Shown: positions 27,741 through 36,676 of the stretch, in pieces
Layout of the letters: each line of letters starts with the position of its first letter
Numbering within the stretch: position 1 is the stretch's first letter
Assembly: GCF_900104305.1 (NCBI RefSeq)
Contig: NZ_FNJC01000001.1
Coordinates: 1,067,543-1,131,542, forward strand
From: Filomicrobium insigne
GTDB lineage: Bacteria > Pseudomonadota > Alphaproteobacteria > Rhizobiales > Hyphomicrobiaceae
DNA: 64,000 nt
Direction of reading: 5' to 3'
Translations under genes and position numbers: made by a program
Notes under the pieces: model-generated
The model's input: only the letters and a program-made list of their open reading frames with translations
The model's database searches: none
What the model was told of the DNA's origin: nothing

Positions 27741-29522
27741 ATGACTACGAAGAAAGATGAACCAGGCAAGGATCCCATCCGGCCTGGTGAAACGGCTGGC
27801 GGTAAGAAGCCTGTCGCGACTATTGATCTGAAGGCGACTGAGGTCGGCGGCAGCAAGAGCCAAACATCGGCCGAAGGTGCGAAGCCTGCGGACGCCAAGG
27901 CCTCTTCGGAGAAGCCATCGCCAGACAAGACAACTGCCAGTGCGACGGCGTCTTCAAGCGCAGGCCCATCGTCCGGCGGCGCGAAGCCCACTGAGACCGC
28001 CAGCAGCGGCAAGAGCGTACCGCCTTCCGACGCAAAGAAGCCGGACGCTAAAGAGAGCAAGCCGAACGAGACGCGCACAGAACGGCCCCGGTCTGGCGGC
28101 GGATTTCTTTCGCATCTGACAGCCGGTATCGTCGGCGGCTTTTTGGCTCTTCTTGGTGCTGACATGCTCGGGCCGCAGATTCCGCCAATCGCGGATAAGC
28201 TCGGGCTGCCGAGCGCGGCGCACAAAACGTCCGAGACAACTGCCGAAATTGAGCGTCGCTTGGCCGCTCTTGAGAAGGCAACGAAGAGCGAAGACGTTAC
28301 GTCACGCCTCGCGGCGACGGACAGCCGGATCGATGCTCTGGAAGATTTGAAGAAGTCCGTCAGTGCTCTGCAGGAAACGCAGACTGGATTGGCGCAGAAG
28401 GCCGAAGCGCTCGATGCGAAACTGCAGGCTGCTCCGGAAGGCACCGTTCCAGAAGCGCGGCTCACAAAACTTGAGCAGCAGCTTGATACGCTCGTGTCGT
28501 CGGCAGGAGACGGCAACACCAATGGGCTGCCACAGCTCGCTGCACTCTCGGGCCGCCTTTCAGATCTCGAGTCGAGCCTCGGCAATCAGATCGCGGCTCT
28601 CCGGGAAAGCGTAGGCCAGGACGTCGACAAACGTGTCGCGGGCATTGCTGAAGCCAGCGAGTCGGCCCGGTCTGGAACGCAACGACTGGATAGGCAGGTC
28701 GCAACGGTTACCACCGAAGCCGCACGACTGGGCCAGCGTCTTGAAGCGTTGAAAGCCGATAACACCCGGATCAGCGATACGCTGCGGGTTGTCCAGGAAG
28801 AGACGGGCGCTATCCGCAGTCAGCTCGATGCATTTACCGGCGACGTGAATCAGAAGCTTTCCAAGCTGACGACGGCCGAGGACGTTTCCTCGGCAATCAA
28901 ACCTGTTGAAGCTCAGATCTCAAACCTTTCCGACAAAGTCTCCGGTGTGGTTTCAGCTGAGAAGGATCGCCAGGCGAATGCGCAGCGGATTGTACTATCG
29001 CTCGAGCTTGCCAACCTGAAACGGGCCGTTGACCGTGGTGAAGGTTATGCTGGCGAGCTGGCGGAAGTCCGCAAGGCTTCGACAGGGGTTCTCGACCTGA
29101 AAGCCCTTGAACCCTACGAGACGGCTGGTGTTCCGACGCTCAAAGAACTTGAGGATACGTTCCGGCCGGTCGCAAACGATATCATCGACGCCGCCGCCGT
29201 TCCCGAAGACGGTTCGGTCCTTGATCAGCTCATTGCCGGGGCCCGCTCCGTCGTGCGCGTCCGTAAGGTCAATCATGACCCCAGCGATCAAAGCGTCGAA
29301 GCGATTGTGGGCCGCATCAGCACGGCGCTCTCGGCCGGTAGGCTTGGGGAAGTGTTGAAGGAAGCTGCCAAGTTGCCCGATCCCGCGCATGACCGCGCCG
29401 CTGAATGGATCAAGACCGTCGAGGCCCGACACGCCGTCGATCAGGCGCTCGGCGTCATTGAAGGCCAGCTCAAGGCTTCGATCAGTGGGGCTTCCGCGCC
29501 CTCTGACGCTAACGCCAACTAG
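27741..29522 (+). CDS. Mic60/mitofilin-like inner-membrane protein
   Basis: A 593-residue protein between hemD and hemY. The first 110 residues are disordered and rich in Lys, Pro, Ser and Ala. One membrane helix follows (FLSHLTAGIVGGFLALLGADML, about 120-141), then a long coiled coil to about 420, and a C-terminal helical domain ending LSAGRLGEVLKEAAKLPDPA and VIEGQLKAS. This matches the mitofilin signature. Alphaproteobacterial Mic60 is the bacterial relative of the mitochondrial crista-junction protein and shapes intracytoplasmic membranes where studied. The ATG at 27741 has GGAGG upstream. The haem-operon location is known for the bacterial family. Confidence 0.85.
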   Translation: MTTKKDEPGKDPIRPGETAGGKKPVATIDLKATEVGGSKSQTSAEGAKPADAKASSEKPSPDKTTASATASSSAGPSSGGAKPTETASSGKSVPPSDAKKPDAKESKPNETRTERPRSGGGFLSHLTAGIVGGFLALLGADMLGPQIPPIADKLGLPSAAHKTSETTAEIERRLAALEKATKSEDVTSRLAATDSRIDALEDLKKSVSALQETQTGLAQKAEALDAKLQAAPEGTVPEARLTKLEQQLDTLVSSAGDGNTNGLPQLAALSGRLSDLESSLGNQIAALRESVGQDVDKRVAGIAEASESARSGTQRLDRQVATVTTEAARLGQRLEALKADNTRISDTLRVVQEETGAIRSQLDAFTGDVNQKLSKLTTAEDVSSAIKPVEAQISNLSDKVSGVVSAEKDRQANAQRIVLSLELANLKRAVDRGEGYAGELAEVRKASTGVLDLKALEPYETAGVPTLKELEDTFRPVANDIIDAAAVPEDGSVLDQLIAGARSVVRVRKVNHDPSDQSVEAIVGRISTALSAGRLGEVLKEAAKLPDPAHDRAAEWIKTVEARHAVDQALGVIEGQLKASISGASAPSDANAN

Positions 29523-29536
29523 AGGTCGTTTCGCTC

Positions 29537-31306
29537 ATGGTGCGTTTGTTTTTGTTTCTGGGCGTTGTGGTGGTCATTGCGACAGGTCTTGCCTGGCTCG
29601 CTGACCGGCCAGGCAATCTCGTCATCAACTGGCAAGGCTACTTGATCGAGACGAGCGTGTTTCGCGCCGTAGTGCTGCTTGCACTCCTCATCGGCCTCGT
29701 GTTGTTCGCTTGGTCATTGCTCCGCAATCTCTGGGGAAGCCCGGCAGCGCTGGGCAGTTTCCTCAATCGCCGGCGTCAAAAGCGCGGGCTTGATGCGCTG
29801 TCGAGCGGCATGATCGCTATCGGTGCGGGCGACCGTGCCATGGCCACGCGCTATGCGATCCAGGCGCGCAAGTCGCTTCCGAGCGAACCGCTCACGCATC
29901 TCCTGCGGGCGCAGGCGGCGCAGCTTTCCGGCGACCGCGCCACAGCGCGCCGCATCTACGAAGCGATGCTCGGTTCGCCAGACACCGAGCAGCTCGGACT
30001 TCGTGGTCTCTTTTTGGAGGCCGAACGGGAAGGCGAGACGGAAGCCGCCAAGCAGTTCGCGGAACGCGCCGTGCATCTCAACGCCGCGCTGAGCTGGCCG
30101 GTCGATGCTCTCTTCGATCTGCAGTGCAAGGATGCGGACTGGGCGGGTGCGCTTGAAACGCTGGCGATTGCGCGCAAAAACGGACAAATCGAGAAGGCCA
30201 GCGCCAACCGACGCCGTGCCGTTCTGCTCACAGCGCAGGCGCAGAAGGCCGAAGACGGCGATCCAGAACGCGCTTTGGCGTGGGCGTTGGAAGCGCATAG
30301 CCTAGCCCCCAATCTTGTGCCCGCCGCGGCTATCGCGGGTCGGCTCCTAGCATCACGCGGCAACACACCCCGTGCCACCAAGGTTATCCAAACGACCTGG
30401 CAGAAAGCGCCCCATCCTGATCTCGCGACCGCCTACGCCTACGCGCGGCTCGGCGACAGTCCGCGCGACCGGCTTGACCGTGTGAAGAAGCTGGCCGCGC
30501 TCAATCCTTATTCTCTGGAAAGTCCGATTGCCGTCGCGGTCGCTGCGATCGAGGCCAAAGATTACGACTCGGCCCGTCAGGCCCTCGAGCCGCTGCTTGA
30601 GAACCGGCTGACGCAACGCGTCTGCACTCTCATGGCGAAGATCGAAGGCGAGCAGCACGGCGATAAGGGCCGCGTACGCGAATGGCTGGCCCGGGCGGTG
30701 AACGCGCAACGTGATCCGGCCTGGACGGCCGACGGCGTTGTGTCCGACAACTGGGCGCCCGTGTCGCCGGTGACCGGCGCGCTTGACGCCTTCCAGTGGC
30801 GGGTGCCCGTCGAGACGGTCGACAAAACGAGCGAAGAACTTCTTGCGCAAAAGCTCGAAGAGCTGGTCGCGCTGGGGGCTACCCCCGTTCAGCCAGCTGC
30901 CGCTGTACCGGTGCCAACCACACCTGCGCCAGTTGCTCCCGCTAAGACGAGCCCGGTCGCGGATGCTGACGTGATCGAAGATGACGGCGACGCGCGCACC
31001 GGCAAGACTGCTGTCGCGCCCGCTGGCTCTCAGAGCTCCTCCGGAGCCGCCAGTGCGTCGTCGTCCGCCACTCCGCCCGCGACCGATCCCTCCAAGACAG
31101 CTGACGTCAAGCCGCGCGACGCAAAGATGTCAGCGGCGGTCCACAGCGAAGAAGCCTCGGTGAAAGTGACAACGGCTCGGCAACCGACGGCTGGCAATTC
31201 GGCGTCGGGGGCCCAGGCGGAGCCCAACATCTTCGTTTCGCCGCGTGCGCCGGACGATCCCGGTCCGCCTCCAGAGAAGGAGGCCACGGCGCGCCGTCTC
31301 AATTGA
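29537..31306 (+). CDS. hemY: HemY-like TPR inner-membrane protein
   Basis: A 589-residue protein of the HemY N-terminal family (not the Gram-positive oxidase of the same name). It has two membrane helices at about 3-20 and 42-62, with the conserved DRPGNLVINWQGYLIETS between them. TPR-like helical repeats follow to about 440 (AIQARKSLPSEPLTHLLRAQ, ALAWALEAHSLAPNLVPAA). A Pro/Ala/Ser-rich C-terminal tail of about 140 residues ends the protein. Its exact role in tetrapyrrole synthesis is not known. It starts 14 bases after mic60. Confidence 0.9.
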   Translation: MVRLFLFLGVVVVIATGLAWLADRPGNLVINWQGYLIETSVFRAVVLLALLIGLVLFAWSLLRNLWGSPAALGSFLNRRRQKRGLDALSSGMIAIGAGDRAMATRYAIQARKSLPSEPLTHLLRAQAAQLSGDRATARRIYEAMLGSPDTEQLGLRGLFLEAEREGETEAAKQFAERAVHLNAALSWPVDALFDLQCKDADWAGALETLAIARKNGQIEKASANRRRAVLLTAQAQKAEDGDPERALAWALEAHSLAPNLVPAAAIAGRLLASRGNTPRATKVIQTTWQKAPHPDLATAYAYARLGDSPRDRLDRVKKLAALNPYSLESPIAVAVAAIEAKDYDSARQALEPLLENRLTQRVCTLMAKIEGEQHGDKGRVREWLARAVNAQRDPAWTADGVVSDNWAPVSPVTGALDAFQWRVPVETVDKTSEELLAQKLEELVALGATPVQPAAAVPVPTTPAPVAPAKTSPVADADVIEDDGDARTGKTAVAPAGSQSSSGAASASSSATPPATDPSKTADVKPRDAKMSAAVHSEEASVKVTTARQPTAGNSASGAQAEPNIFVSPRAPDDPGPPPEKEATARRLN

Positions 31307-31494
31307 GTGGCGCGTCTTGGTCGCCGTCAGGCGCGGCAAAGCAACGCTTTCAGCCGCGTCTGTCACTTTGGCCACGGGCTATGCGCTTGATGGACAAGGC
31401 CGATCGTTCTCAGATGCCGGTACAAAAGGTCGTTTCGGAACTTGCAAACCGGACGCAATGGCGCTATGTCGAGCGCCACGCTGATACATGGTAA

Positions 31495-31570
31495 GCCGCT
31501 TTAGCTCAGCTGGTAGAGCACATCATTCGTAATGATGGGGTCGGGTGTTCAAGTCACCCAAGCGGCACCA
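31495..31570 (+). tRNA. tRNA-Thr (CGT)
   Basis: A 76-base cloverleaf. The acceptor is GCCGCTT/AAGCGGC, the D-arm GCTC/GAGC, and the anticodon arm CATCA-TTCGTAA-TGATG with anticodon CGT (codon ACG). The T-arm is GGGTG-TTCAAGT-CACCC, and A plus an encoded CCA end the gene. It lies 188 bases after hemY. Confidence 0.97.
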
Positions 31571-31635
31571 CATAATTTCCAAAAATCGATGACTTAGAGA
31601 GCCGTCGCAAGCCTTAAAGCTGCTGCGCGCTGGGG

Positions 31636-32763
31636 CTACGGTCTGGCAGAAATCACATCGTCAAAGCGATCCAAGTTTGAGATCAGAGTATACTGGAAGC
31701 ACTCAGCCCCATAGTCGAGGCGCGCTTGGCCCTGAAAGTCCGCTGGCACGACAGTTTCCAGAAGGACCGTGCCGAAACTCTTGCGGGAAGGTGCACGACA
31801 AGGAGGTCCGTCGGCTTCCGCCCAGTGGAAATGAAACATCCGTCCTTCGGCCACATCTTGCTCTAGGGCCCAAGAAATCAGAACCCTGCCGCTGTCTGTC
31901 GATAGCGCCCCATGCTTTACGGCATTCGTCGCGAGCTCATTTACAGCGAGAGCCATCGAAAGTGCCTGCCGTTCGGGAAGTTTGACGAGAGGGCCAGATA
32001 CTTCGAAGCGCTCTCGATCTGGAACGTGGGGTTCCAGCGCGGTCCAGATGATGTCACTGACGGTCGCAGATGGGTTCGTTGTTGACGTTAAAAGACTATG
32101 CGTCTTGGCCAGCGCCTGCAGCCGGTTAGAGAGTGATCGTGCCGCAGTTTCGAGCGAGTCGCTGTTGCGAAGAGTTTGCCCGGCAATCGCAGAGACCATC
32201 GCGAGCGAATTTCGGATACGGTGCGCCAGCTCAGAATTGCGAACATCGGCAAGTCGCTCTGCTTCAACCTTGCCTGTCGTCTCGATGACAGTGTCAAGCA
32301 TGCCGACGACTTGGCCGGCCTCATCCAGGATCGGGCTATAACAAAACGTAAAGTAACACTGCTCGGGATAACCAAAACGATCGATTACGAGTGGAAAATC
32401 CTCGATAAACGTCGACTCGCCCTGAAAGGCTTTATCGCAAATCGGTTGGATATTTTCCCAGACCTCGGCCCAAACTTCGCGAAAAGATCTCCCGAGAGCT
32501 TCCGGCTTGTCGCCAAGGATGGGCTTGAAGGCGTCGTTATAAATTGTCGTGAGCTGAGATCCCCAAGCGATGCATTTGGGAAAGTCCGAATGAATCATCA
32601 TTCCGACGGCAATTTTTAGTGCCGTCGGCCAGGATTCCATCGGCCCAAGTTCGGTTCTACTCCAATCAAACGATTGTATGAGAGACGCCATTGGGCTGTT
32701 CGGCCTTGAAAACGCGCAACGTCTCTCCTGAACCACTGGTTCCTCACACATCACCTCGGACAT
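31636..32763 (-). CDS. PAS-containing HWE-family sensor histidine kinase
   Basis: A 375-residue cytoplasmic sensor. A PAS-like domain covers about 35-170 (TELGPMESWPTALKIAVGMMIHSDFPKCIAWG, FCYSPILDEAGQVVGMLDTVIETT). The phospho-acceptor site is RNSELAHRIRNSLAMVSAIAGQT near residue 190, with the histidine of ELAHRIRN. The ATPase domain has the HWE-type NELATNAVKHGALS. HWE kinases are mainly alphaproteobacterial and often feed general stress or light responses. No response regulator is next to it. The start at 32763 follows a palindrome-containing leader. Confidence 0.88.
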   Translation of the reverse strand: MSEVMCEEPVVQERRCAFSRPNSPMASLIQSFDWSRTELGPMESWPTALKIAVGMMIHSDFPKCIAWGSQLTTIYNDAFKPILGDKPEALGRSFREVWAEVWENIQPICDKAFQGESTFIEDFPLVIDRFGYPEQCYFTFCYSPILDEAGQVVGMLDTVIETTGKVEAERLADVRNSELAHRIRNSLAMVSAIAGQTLRNSDSLETAARSLSNRLQALAKTHSLLTSTTNPSATVSDIIWTALEPHVPDRERFEVSGPLVKLPERQALSMALAVNELATNAVKHGALSTDSGRVLISWALEQDVAEGRMFHFHWAEADGPPCRAPSRKSFGTVLLETVVPADFQGQARLDYGAECFQYTLISNLDRFDDVISARP

Positions 32764-33105
32764 CGTAGCTAAGCCGGGGTCTCACTCTCATTGAGACCGA
32801 CAAATGGCGGATAGAGGTTGCTTCAGCTAGCGAACATGAGCGTCATTTGCCATAGGCACACCCGAGTACAAGCATTTTTATCTGCCTTTGGTTCCCAGGG
32901 TCTTTCCGCGGTCGTAGGCGGCATCTGCTAAGTTTCCAACTTAGGATTTGAGCTGAGGATCTTTCATTCCGATCACGATTTGTATATGCTCTTCTCTTGC
33001 GCCTCCGAGGGAGGTCGCGCCCGCCACCCTTGGGAAGCGCGGCTTAAGAGGAAGTTCGCGGGCCCGCGGTTTTGGCCATCTGATCGCGACCAACACGCCG
33101 CGATC
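32764..33105. other. Intergenic region upstream of HWE kinase
   Basis: About 340 bases between the J-domain gene end and the HWE kinase start; no gene is supported. The notable structure is a perfect palindrome at 32928-32944, listed separately. Confidence 0.6.
32928..32944. promoter_or_regulatory. Perfect 7-bp-arm palindrome upstream of HWE kinase
   Basis: CTAAGTT-TCC-AACTTAG, 165 bases upstream of the HWE kinase start. Short A/T-rich arms without a T-run suggest an operator rather than a terminator. The binding factor is unknown. Confidence 0.4.
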
Positions 33106-34989
33106 TCAAAGCTGCAGCGTCTCGGGACGGCGCAGGTCCTGGGTATCGGGGGCGGCAGGGCGGCGGCCAGAGATGATCTCCCAGGCGGCATTGATCTGCT
33201 TGAGGCGCAGTTCGCGCTCCTTGCGATCTGCCTCATTCTCGGCATGGTCAGGGTGCCAGCTCATACGCAGACCATCGACGATTTTCTTGATCGAGGCCGG
33301 GCTCGAGTCGCCTCGTACCCCCATGCCTAAGACACGAAGCGCGTCGGCGTGCGACTGCGGGATCGCGTTCCCCCAGGCCGGAGCTGCGGCCTGTGTCGCG
33401 CGGCGCGGTGCCGAAGCGGGACGGCGTGCTGATCGCTGTTCGGGGATCGGAGCGGTCAACGCTGACGGCTCAGCCAACGTCGGCTCACTTCGCGCTGGCG
33501 CGCTCACGCCCGGCATTCCAGGCGCTGGCGGGACCGGAGGTTGCCGCGGAGGGGCACTCAACGTCGGTTCCGGTGTTCCCAAGCCCGGTTCGGGCGCTAC
33601 GCCCTTTTCCAGCGACACCGAAGATAAATCGTGGGACATTTCCTCCGGCCTAGTACTACCGCTCCGGCGAGACATCGTGAGTCCAACCATAAGGATCGCC
33701 AGTAGCCCTACCGAGATAACAACAACAGCCAACGCGCCAGGCTCACCCTGAAAGACGCGGGCGAGCAGTCCAGCGGGTGCGGCTTCCGGCGTTGTCTCTA
33801 CAGGATCCAGAGGCGCGCGCGTAGAGGTTTGAGGTGTCGCGGTGGTGGTCGTTTCCGGCAGAACGGGTTCTGGCTTCGAGGCGGTCGCGGTTGGACTTTC
33901 GGATTTCGCAGTCGCGTTGCCATCGGTCGATTGTCCAGTTGCCGGAGCCGCGGGTTGCATACCCGGGGCCTGCGTCTCAGTAGCCGCTGATTTCGTCGCC
34001 TTCAGTGCGGAGGGTTCGGAACTCGATGCCGGCCGGTTTATGATGGTCGGCGCGTTCGCCGTCCCGGCGGGCTTGGCTGGTGAAGGAGGGGCGACCAGCA
34101 CCGGCGGGGCCTCAGCCAGATCAATTCGCTCCGGCTCTTGGCCGTTTGTATTTTGCGCTCTCGCGCGCCGTTCGGAGGCGTCAAGACGTGGCGGCAGGGG
34201 CGGCGGTTCGGCCCACGTGATCTGAGGTTCGCTCTGCGTTGTGGTGCGTGCGCTATCCGAAGGCTCAGACGGCTCCAGGCTCAAACCTTCCGCTGGCGGT
34301 GCGACCTTGAAAGGAATGTCGTCCGGCCTTGACCTTGTGGGACGCGCAGCACTGCGCGGGCCTTCGGCAAGAACCGGTGGCAGGTCTCTTTCAGCGCGAC
34401 GAGCCTCGTAGCCGCCCACCTGCGGTTCCCGTCCCGCCATGGCGGGACCGCGATCATCGGCGACAAAGATGGCATCGAGCCCGAACTTCGGCGCGAAACC
34501 ATAGGGCATGCTCACGATGGCTGGCGGCAACTGAGCGCGTTTGCGAGCGCAGAACGGACCACGACCACCAAACGGGCGGCCATCTTCGGGGCGCCACGCG
34601 CATGGGTCGTCCGGCGACATACTCCACCAACTCGGCATGCGGATCTTCAGTGTGCCGTTTTCCACCCACGCGTTTCTTTCGCGATCGGCTGCTGCGACGA
34701 CCTCGGTCCACGGTACGCGGTCACCGCCACAATCGACGTCAAAACGATGGATCTGCCATCTGCGGCATTGCGAGGAGTCAGCCGGGGAGCAGGCGGTGAA
34801 GTTGCGTTGCTCACGACGAGAGAGAATACGATGGCCCTCGTCTGCGGAGGGTCTGAGAACCACCTCGCCGCCGATCACTGAACACCGATAGGGCATCACC
34901 AACAGCTCGCTGGCGCGCGCGGCTGTCGCAGCGACGGCAAGCGCAGCGGTGACGAGCAGACAAAGACCGCCTGTTTTCAGAGCCCGCAT
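33106..34989 (-). CDS. Exported/membrane protein with C-terminal J-domain
   Basis: A 627-residue protein of unusual layout. From the ATG at 34989 a signal peptide (LCLLVTAALAVAATAARA) is followed by a cysteine-containing domain to about 190 (CSVIGGEVVLRPSADEGHRIL, CSPADSSQCRRWQIHRFDVDCGG, DDPCAWRPEDGRPFGGRGPFC). A disordered Pro/Ala/Glu-rich region then leads to a membrane helix near 440 (LAVVVISVGLLAILMVGLT). The last 70 residues are a DnaJ-like domain with an intact HPD in LRMSWHPDHAEN. The expected topology is a periplasmic sensor-like part joined to a cytoplasmic J-domain that could recruit DnaK. The function of such fusions is not known to me. It is leftward, upstream of the HWE kinase gene. 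Confidence 0.8.
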   Translation of the reverse strand: MRALKTGGLCLLVTAALAVAATAARASELLVMPYRCSVIGGEVVLRPSADEGHRILSRREQRNFTACSPADSSQCRRWQIHRFDVDCGGDRVPWTEVVAAADRERNAWVENGTLKIRMPSWWSMSPDDPCAWRPEDGRPFGGRGPFCARKRAQLPPAIVSMPYGFAPKFGLDAIFVADDRGPAMAGREPQVGGYEARRAERDLPPVLAEGPRSAARPTRSRPDDIPFKVAPPAEGLSLEPSEPSDSARTTTQSEPQITWAEPPPLPPRLDASERRARAQNTNGQEPERIDLAEAPPVLVAPPSPAKPAGTANAPTIINRPASSSEPSALKATKSAATETQAPGMQPAAPATGQSTDGNATAKSESPTATASKPEPVLPETTTTATPQTSTRAPLDPVETTPEAAPAGLLARVFQGEPGALAVVVISVGLLAILMVGLTMSRRSGSTRPEEMSHDLSSVSLEKGVAPEPGLGTPEPTLSAPPRQPPVPPAPGMPGVSAPARSEPTLAEPSALTAPIPEQRSARRPASAPRRATQAAAPAWGNAIPQSHADALRVLGMGVRGDSSPASIKKIVDGLRMSWHPDHAENEADRKERELRLKQINAAWEIISGRRPAAPDTQDLRRPETLQL

Positions 34990-35125
34990 TATTTCAGATC
35001 CCGATCGAATATGACTTTCCAGCCGATCGCCACAATGGTGCGTAGTTCGACTCAATTCGACCCTGACGTTGGCAGCTTTGTGACCGTGCGGGAGAAGATG
35101 CGCGCTAAACTTTTGGCACTTTCAG

Positions 35126-35150
35126 AAAAAGCCCCGAACCTCAGGGCTTT
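35126..35150 (-). terminator. Terminator of the methylamine operon
   Basis: Read on the minus strand: AAAGCCC, a 9-base loop, GGGCTTTTT. The stem is seven base pairs with a T-run on the minus strand, 150 bases after the gmaS stop. It is the likely end of the mgd-mgs-gmaS transcript. Confidence 0.7.
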
Positions 35151-35168
35151 GCGCCTCATTAAACTCAT

Positions 35169-35187
35169 GAGTAACAATATGTTACTC
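35169..35187. promoter_or_regulatory. Perfect palindrome GAGTAACA-ATA-TGTTACTC
   Basis: Eight-base perfect arms about a three-base centre, between gmaS and the J-domain gene, 180 bases upstream of the latter's start. It is A/T-balanced without a T-run, so it looks like a dimeric repressor site. The target and factor are unknown. Confidence 0.45.
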
Positions 35188-35299
35188 GGAGTCTGCAGAC
35201 TGAATTTGCGGCTAAAAGGGTACGTCTAACGATTTCGTCAGGACGAGTTTAATGCCTTGGAATAGTCAAATTAATTTTCCGAAACGGCGGTTTGTGCCC

Positions 35300-36640
35300 T
35301 CAACAATCCAGCGTGTTCCGACGCTCCCAGTCGGTTAACTGGCTGGTGTATGCGTTCCACTCGGCGGCGCGCAATTTTGTATAAGCGGTCACAAATTCCG
35401 GGCCGAGGGTCTTTGCGACGAGTTCTGAGGACTCCAACGCACGCAGGGCATCAAGCAGATTGAGCGGTAGCCGCTTAACATCCCCCACGAGATGACCATC
35501 CGTATACATATTGAAATCACAACGCGTGCCGGGGTCGCGCTCGTGCTTGATGCCATCCAGTCCGGCGGCCAGCACGGCAGCCTGCAACAGGTAAGGATTG
35601 GCAGCTCCATCGGCGAGACGCAGCTCAAACCGTCCGGGCTCCGGAATGCGGATCATGTGCGTGCGGTTGTTGCCGGTATAGGTGACCGAATTGGGCGCCC
35701 AAGTTGCGCCGGATGTCGTGCGCGGCGCATTGATCCGCTTATATGAGTTCACCGTGGGATTGGTGATCGCACAGATCGCGTCGGCATGATGGATCACACC
35801 GCCGATGAAATGATAGCCGAGGCGCGACAGGCCGAGCTCATCTGACGAGTCAAAAAAGAGATTTTTGCCGTCTCGCCACAGCGAGACGTGTGTGTGGCAG
35901 CCGCTGCCCGTCAAATTCGCAAAGGGCTTGGGCATGAACGTCGCGCGTAGCCCGTACTTTTCAGCGATCGATTTGACCATGTACTTGAAGAACACATGAC
36001 GGTCTGCAGTCTTGAGCGCGTCATCGAACTGCCAGTTCATTTCAAACTGGCCATTGGCATCTTCATGATCGTTCTGATACGGCTGCCAGCCAAGGGACAA
36101 CATCGCATTGCAGATTTCCGTCACGACCTCGTAGCGACGCATGAGCGCCATTTGATCGTAACAAGGTTTGTCCTGAATATCGCCGCCGTCTGCGATCGTG
36201 TCGCCGTCTGGATTGACGACAAAGAACTCGCATTCAACGCCCGTCTTTATCCGGTAGCCTGCGTCTTGAGCTTCTTTAAGCAGCCTGCAGAGGATGTTGC
36301 GTGGAGCCTGTTCGACGGACTTTTCGTTCATCTTGAGGTTGGCGGCTAACCAGCCAACCTGTGGTTTCCAGGGCAGCTGTACGAGCGTCGATGGATCTGG
36401 CACCGCGAACAAGTCAGCATCAGCAGGGCTCATATCAAGCCATGTAGCGAAACCTGCAAAGCCCGCACCGTTTTTTGCCATTTCATCGATGGCAGCAGCA
36501 GGGACGAGCTTCGCGCGTTGCGCTCCAAAAAGATCAGTGAAAGAAACTAGAAAATACTCGATGCCCAGCACTTCGGCTTTCTTAGAAAGAGCCATCGCGT
36601 CGGATGCAGGCGGCGATTTACCCGTCAATGAATGCAGCAT
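35300..36640 (-). CDS. gmaS: Gamma-glutamylmethylamide synthetase
   Basis: ATP-dependent ligation of methylamine to glutamate, the entry step of the N-methylglutamate pathway. The 446-residue protein belongs to the glutamine-synthetase superfamily: GVECEFFVVN in the metal site, NDHEDANGQFEMNW, HVFFKYMVKSIAEKYGLRATFMPKPF, and the metal/ATP signature GSGCHTHVSLW. RIPEPGRFELRLADGAANPYLLQAAVLAAG follows. The identity as GmaS rather than glutamine synthetase comes mainly from its place after mgsABC. GGAGGAG precedes the ATG, which is 36 bases after the mgsC stop. Confidence 0.93.
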   Translation of the reverse strand: MLHSLTGKSPPASDAMALSKKAEVLGIEYFLVSFTDLFGAQRAKLVPAAAIDEMAKNGAGFAGFATWLDMSPADADLFAVPDPSTLVQLPWKPQVGWLAANLKMNEKSVEQAPRNILCRLLKEAQDAGYRIKTGVECEFFVVNPDGDTIADGGDIQDKPCYDQMALMRRYEVVTEICNAMLSLGWQPYQNDHEDANGQFEMNWQFDDALKTADRHVFFKYMVKSIAEKYGLRATFMPKPFANLTGSGCHTHVSLWRDGKNLFFDSSDELGLSRLGYHFIGGVIHHADAICAITNPTVNSYKRINAPRTTSGATWAPNSVTYTGNNRTHMIRIPEPGRFELRLADGAANPYLLQAAVLAAGLDGIKHERDPGTRCDFNMYTDGHLVGDVKRLPLNLLDALRALESSELVAKTLGPEFVTAYTKLRAAEWNAYTSQLTDWERRNTLDC

Positions 36641-36676
36641 CTAACTCTCCTCCGAGCTAAATTCACGTCGACATCT

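Larger units (their letters stand above)
34990..35299. other. Intergenic region between gmaS and the J-domain gene
   Basis: A 310-base stretch with the gmaS-side terminator at 35126-35150 and a palindrome at 35169-35187, each listed separately. The rest has no supported gene. Confidence 0.6.
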
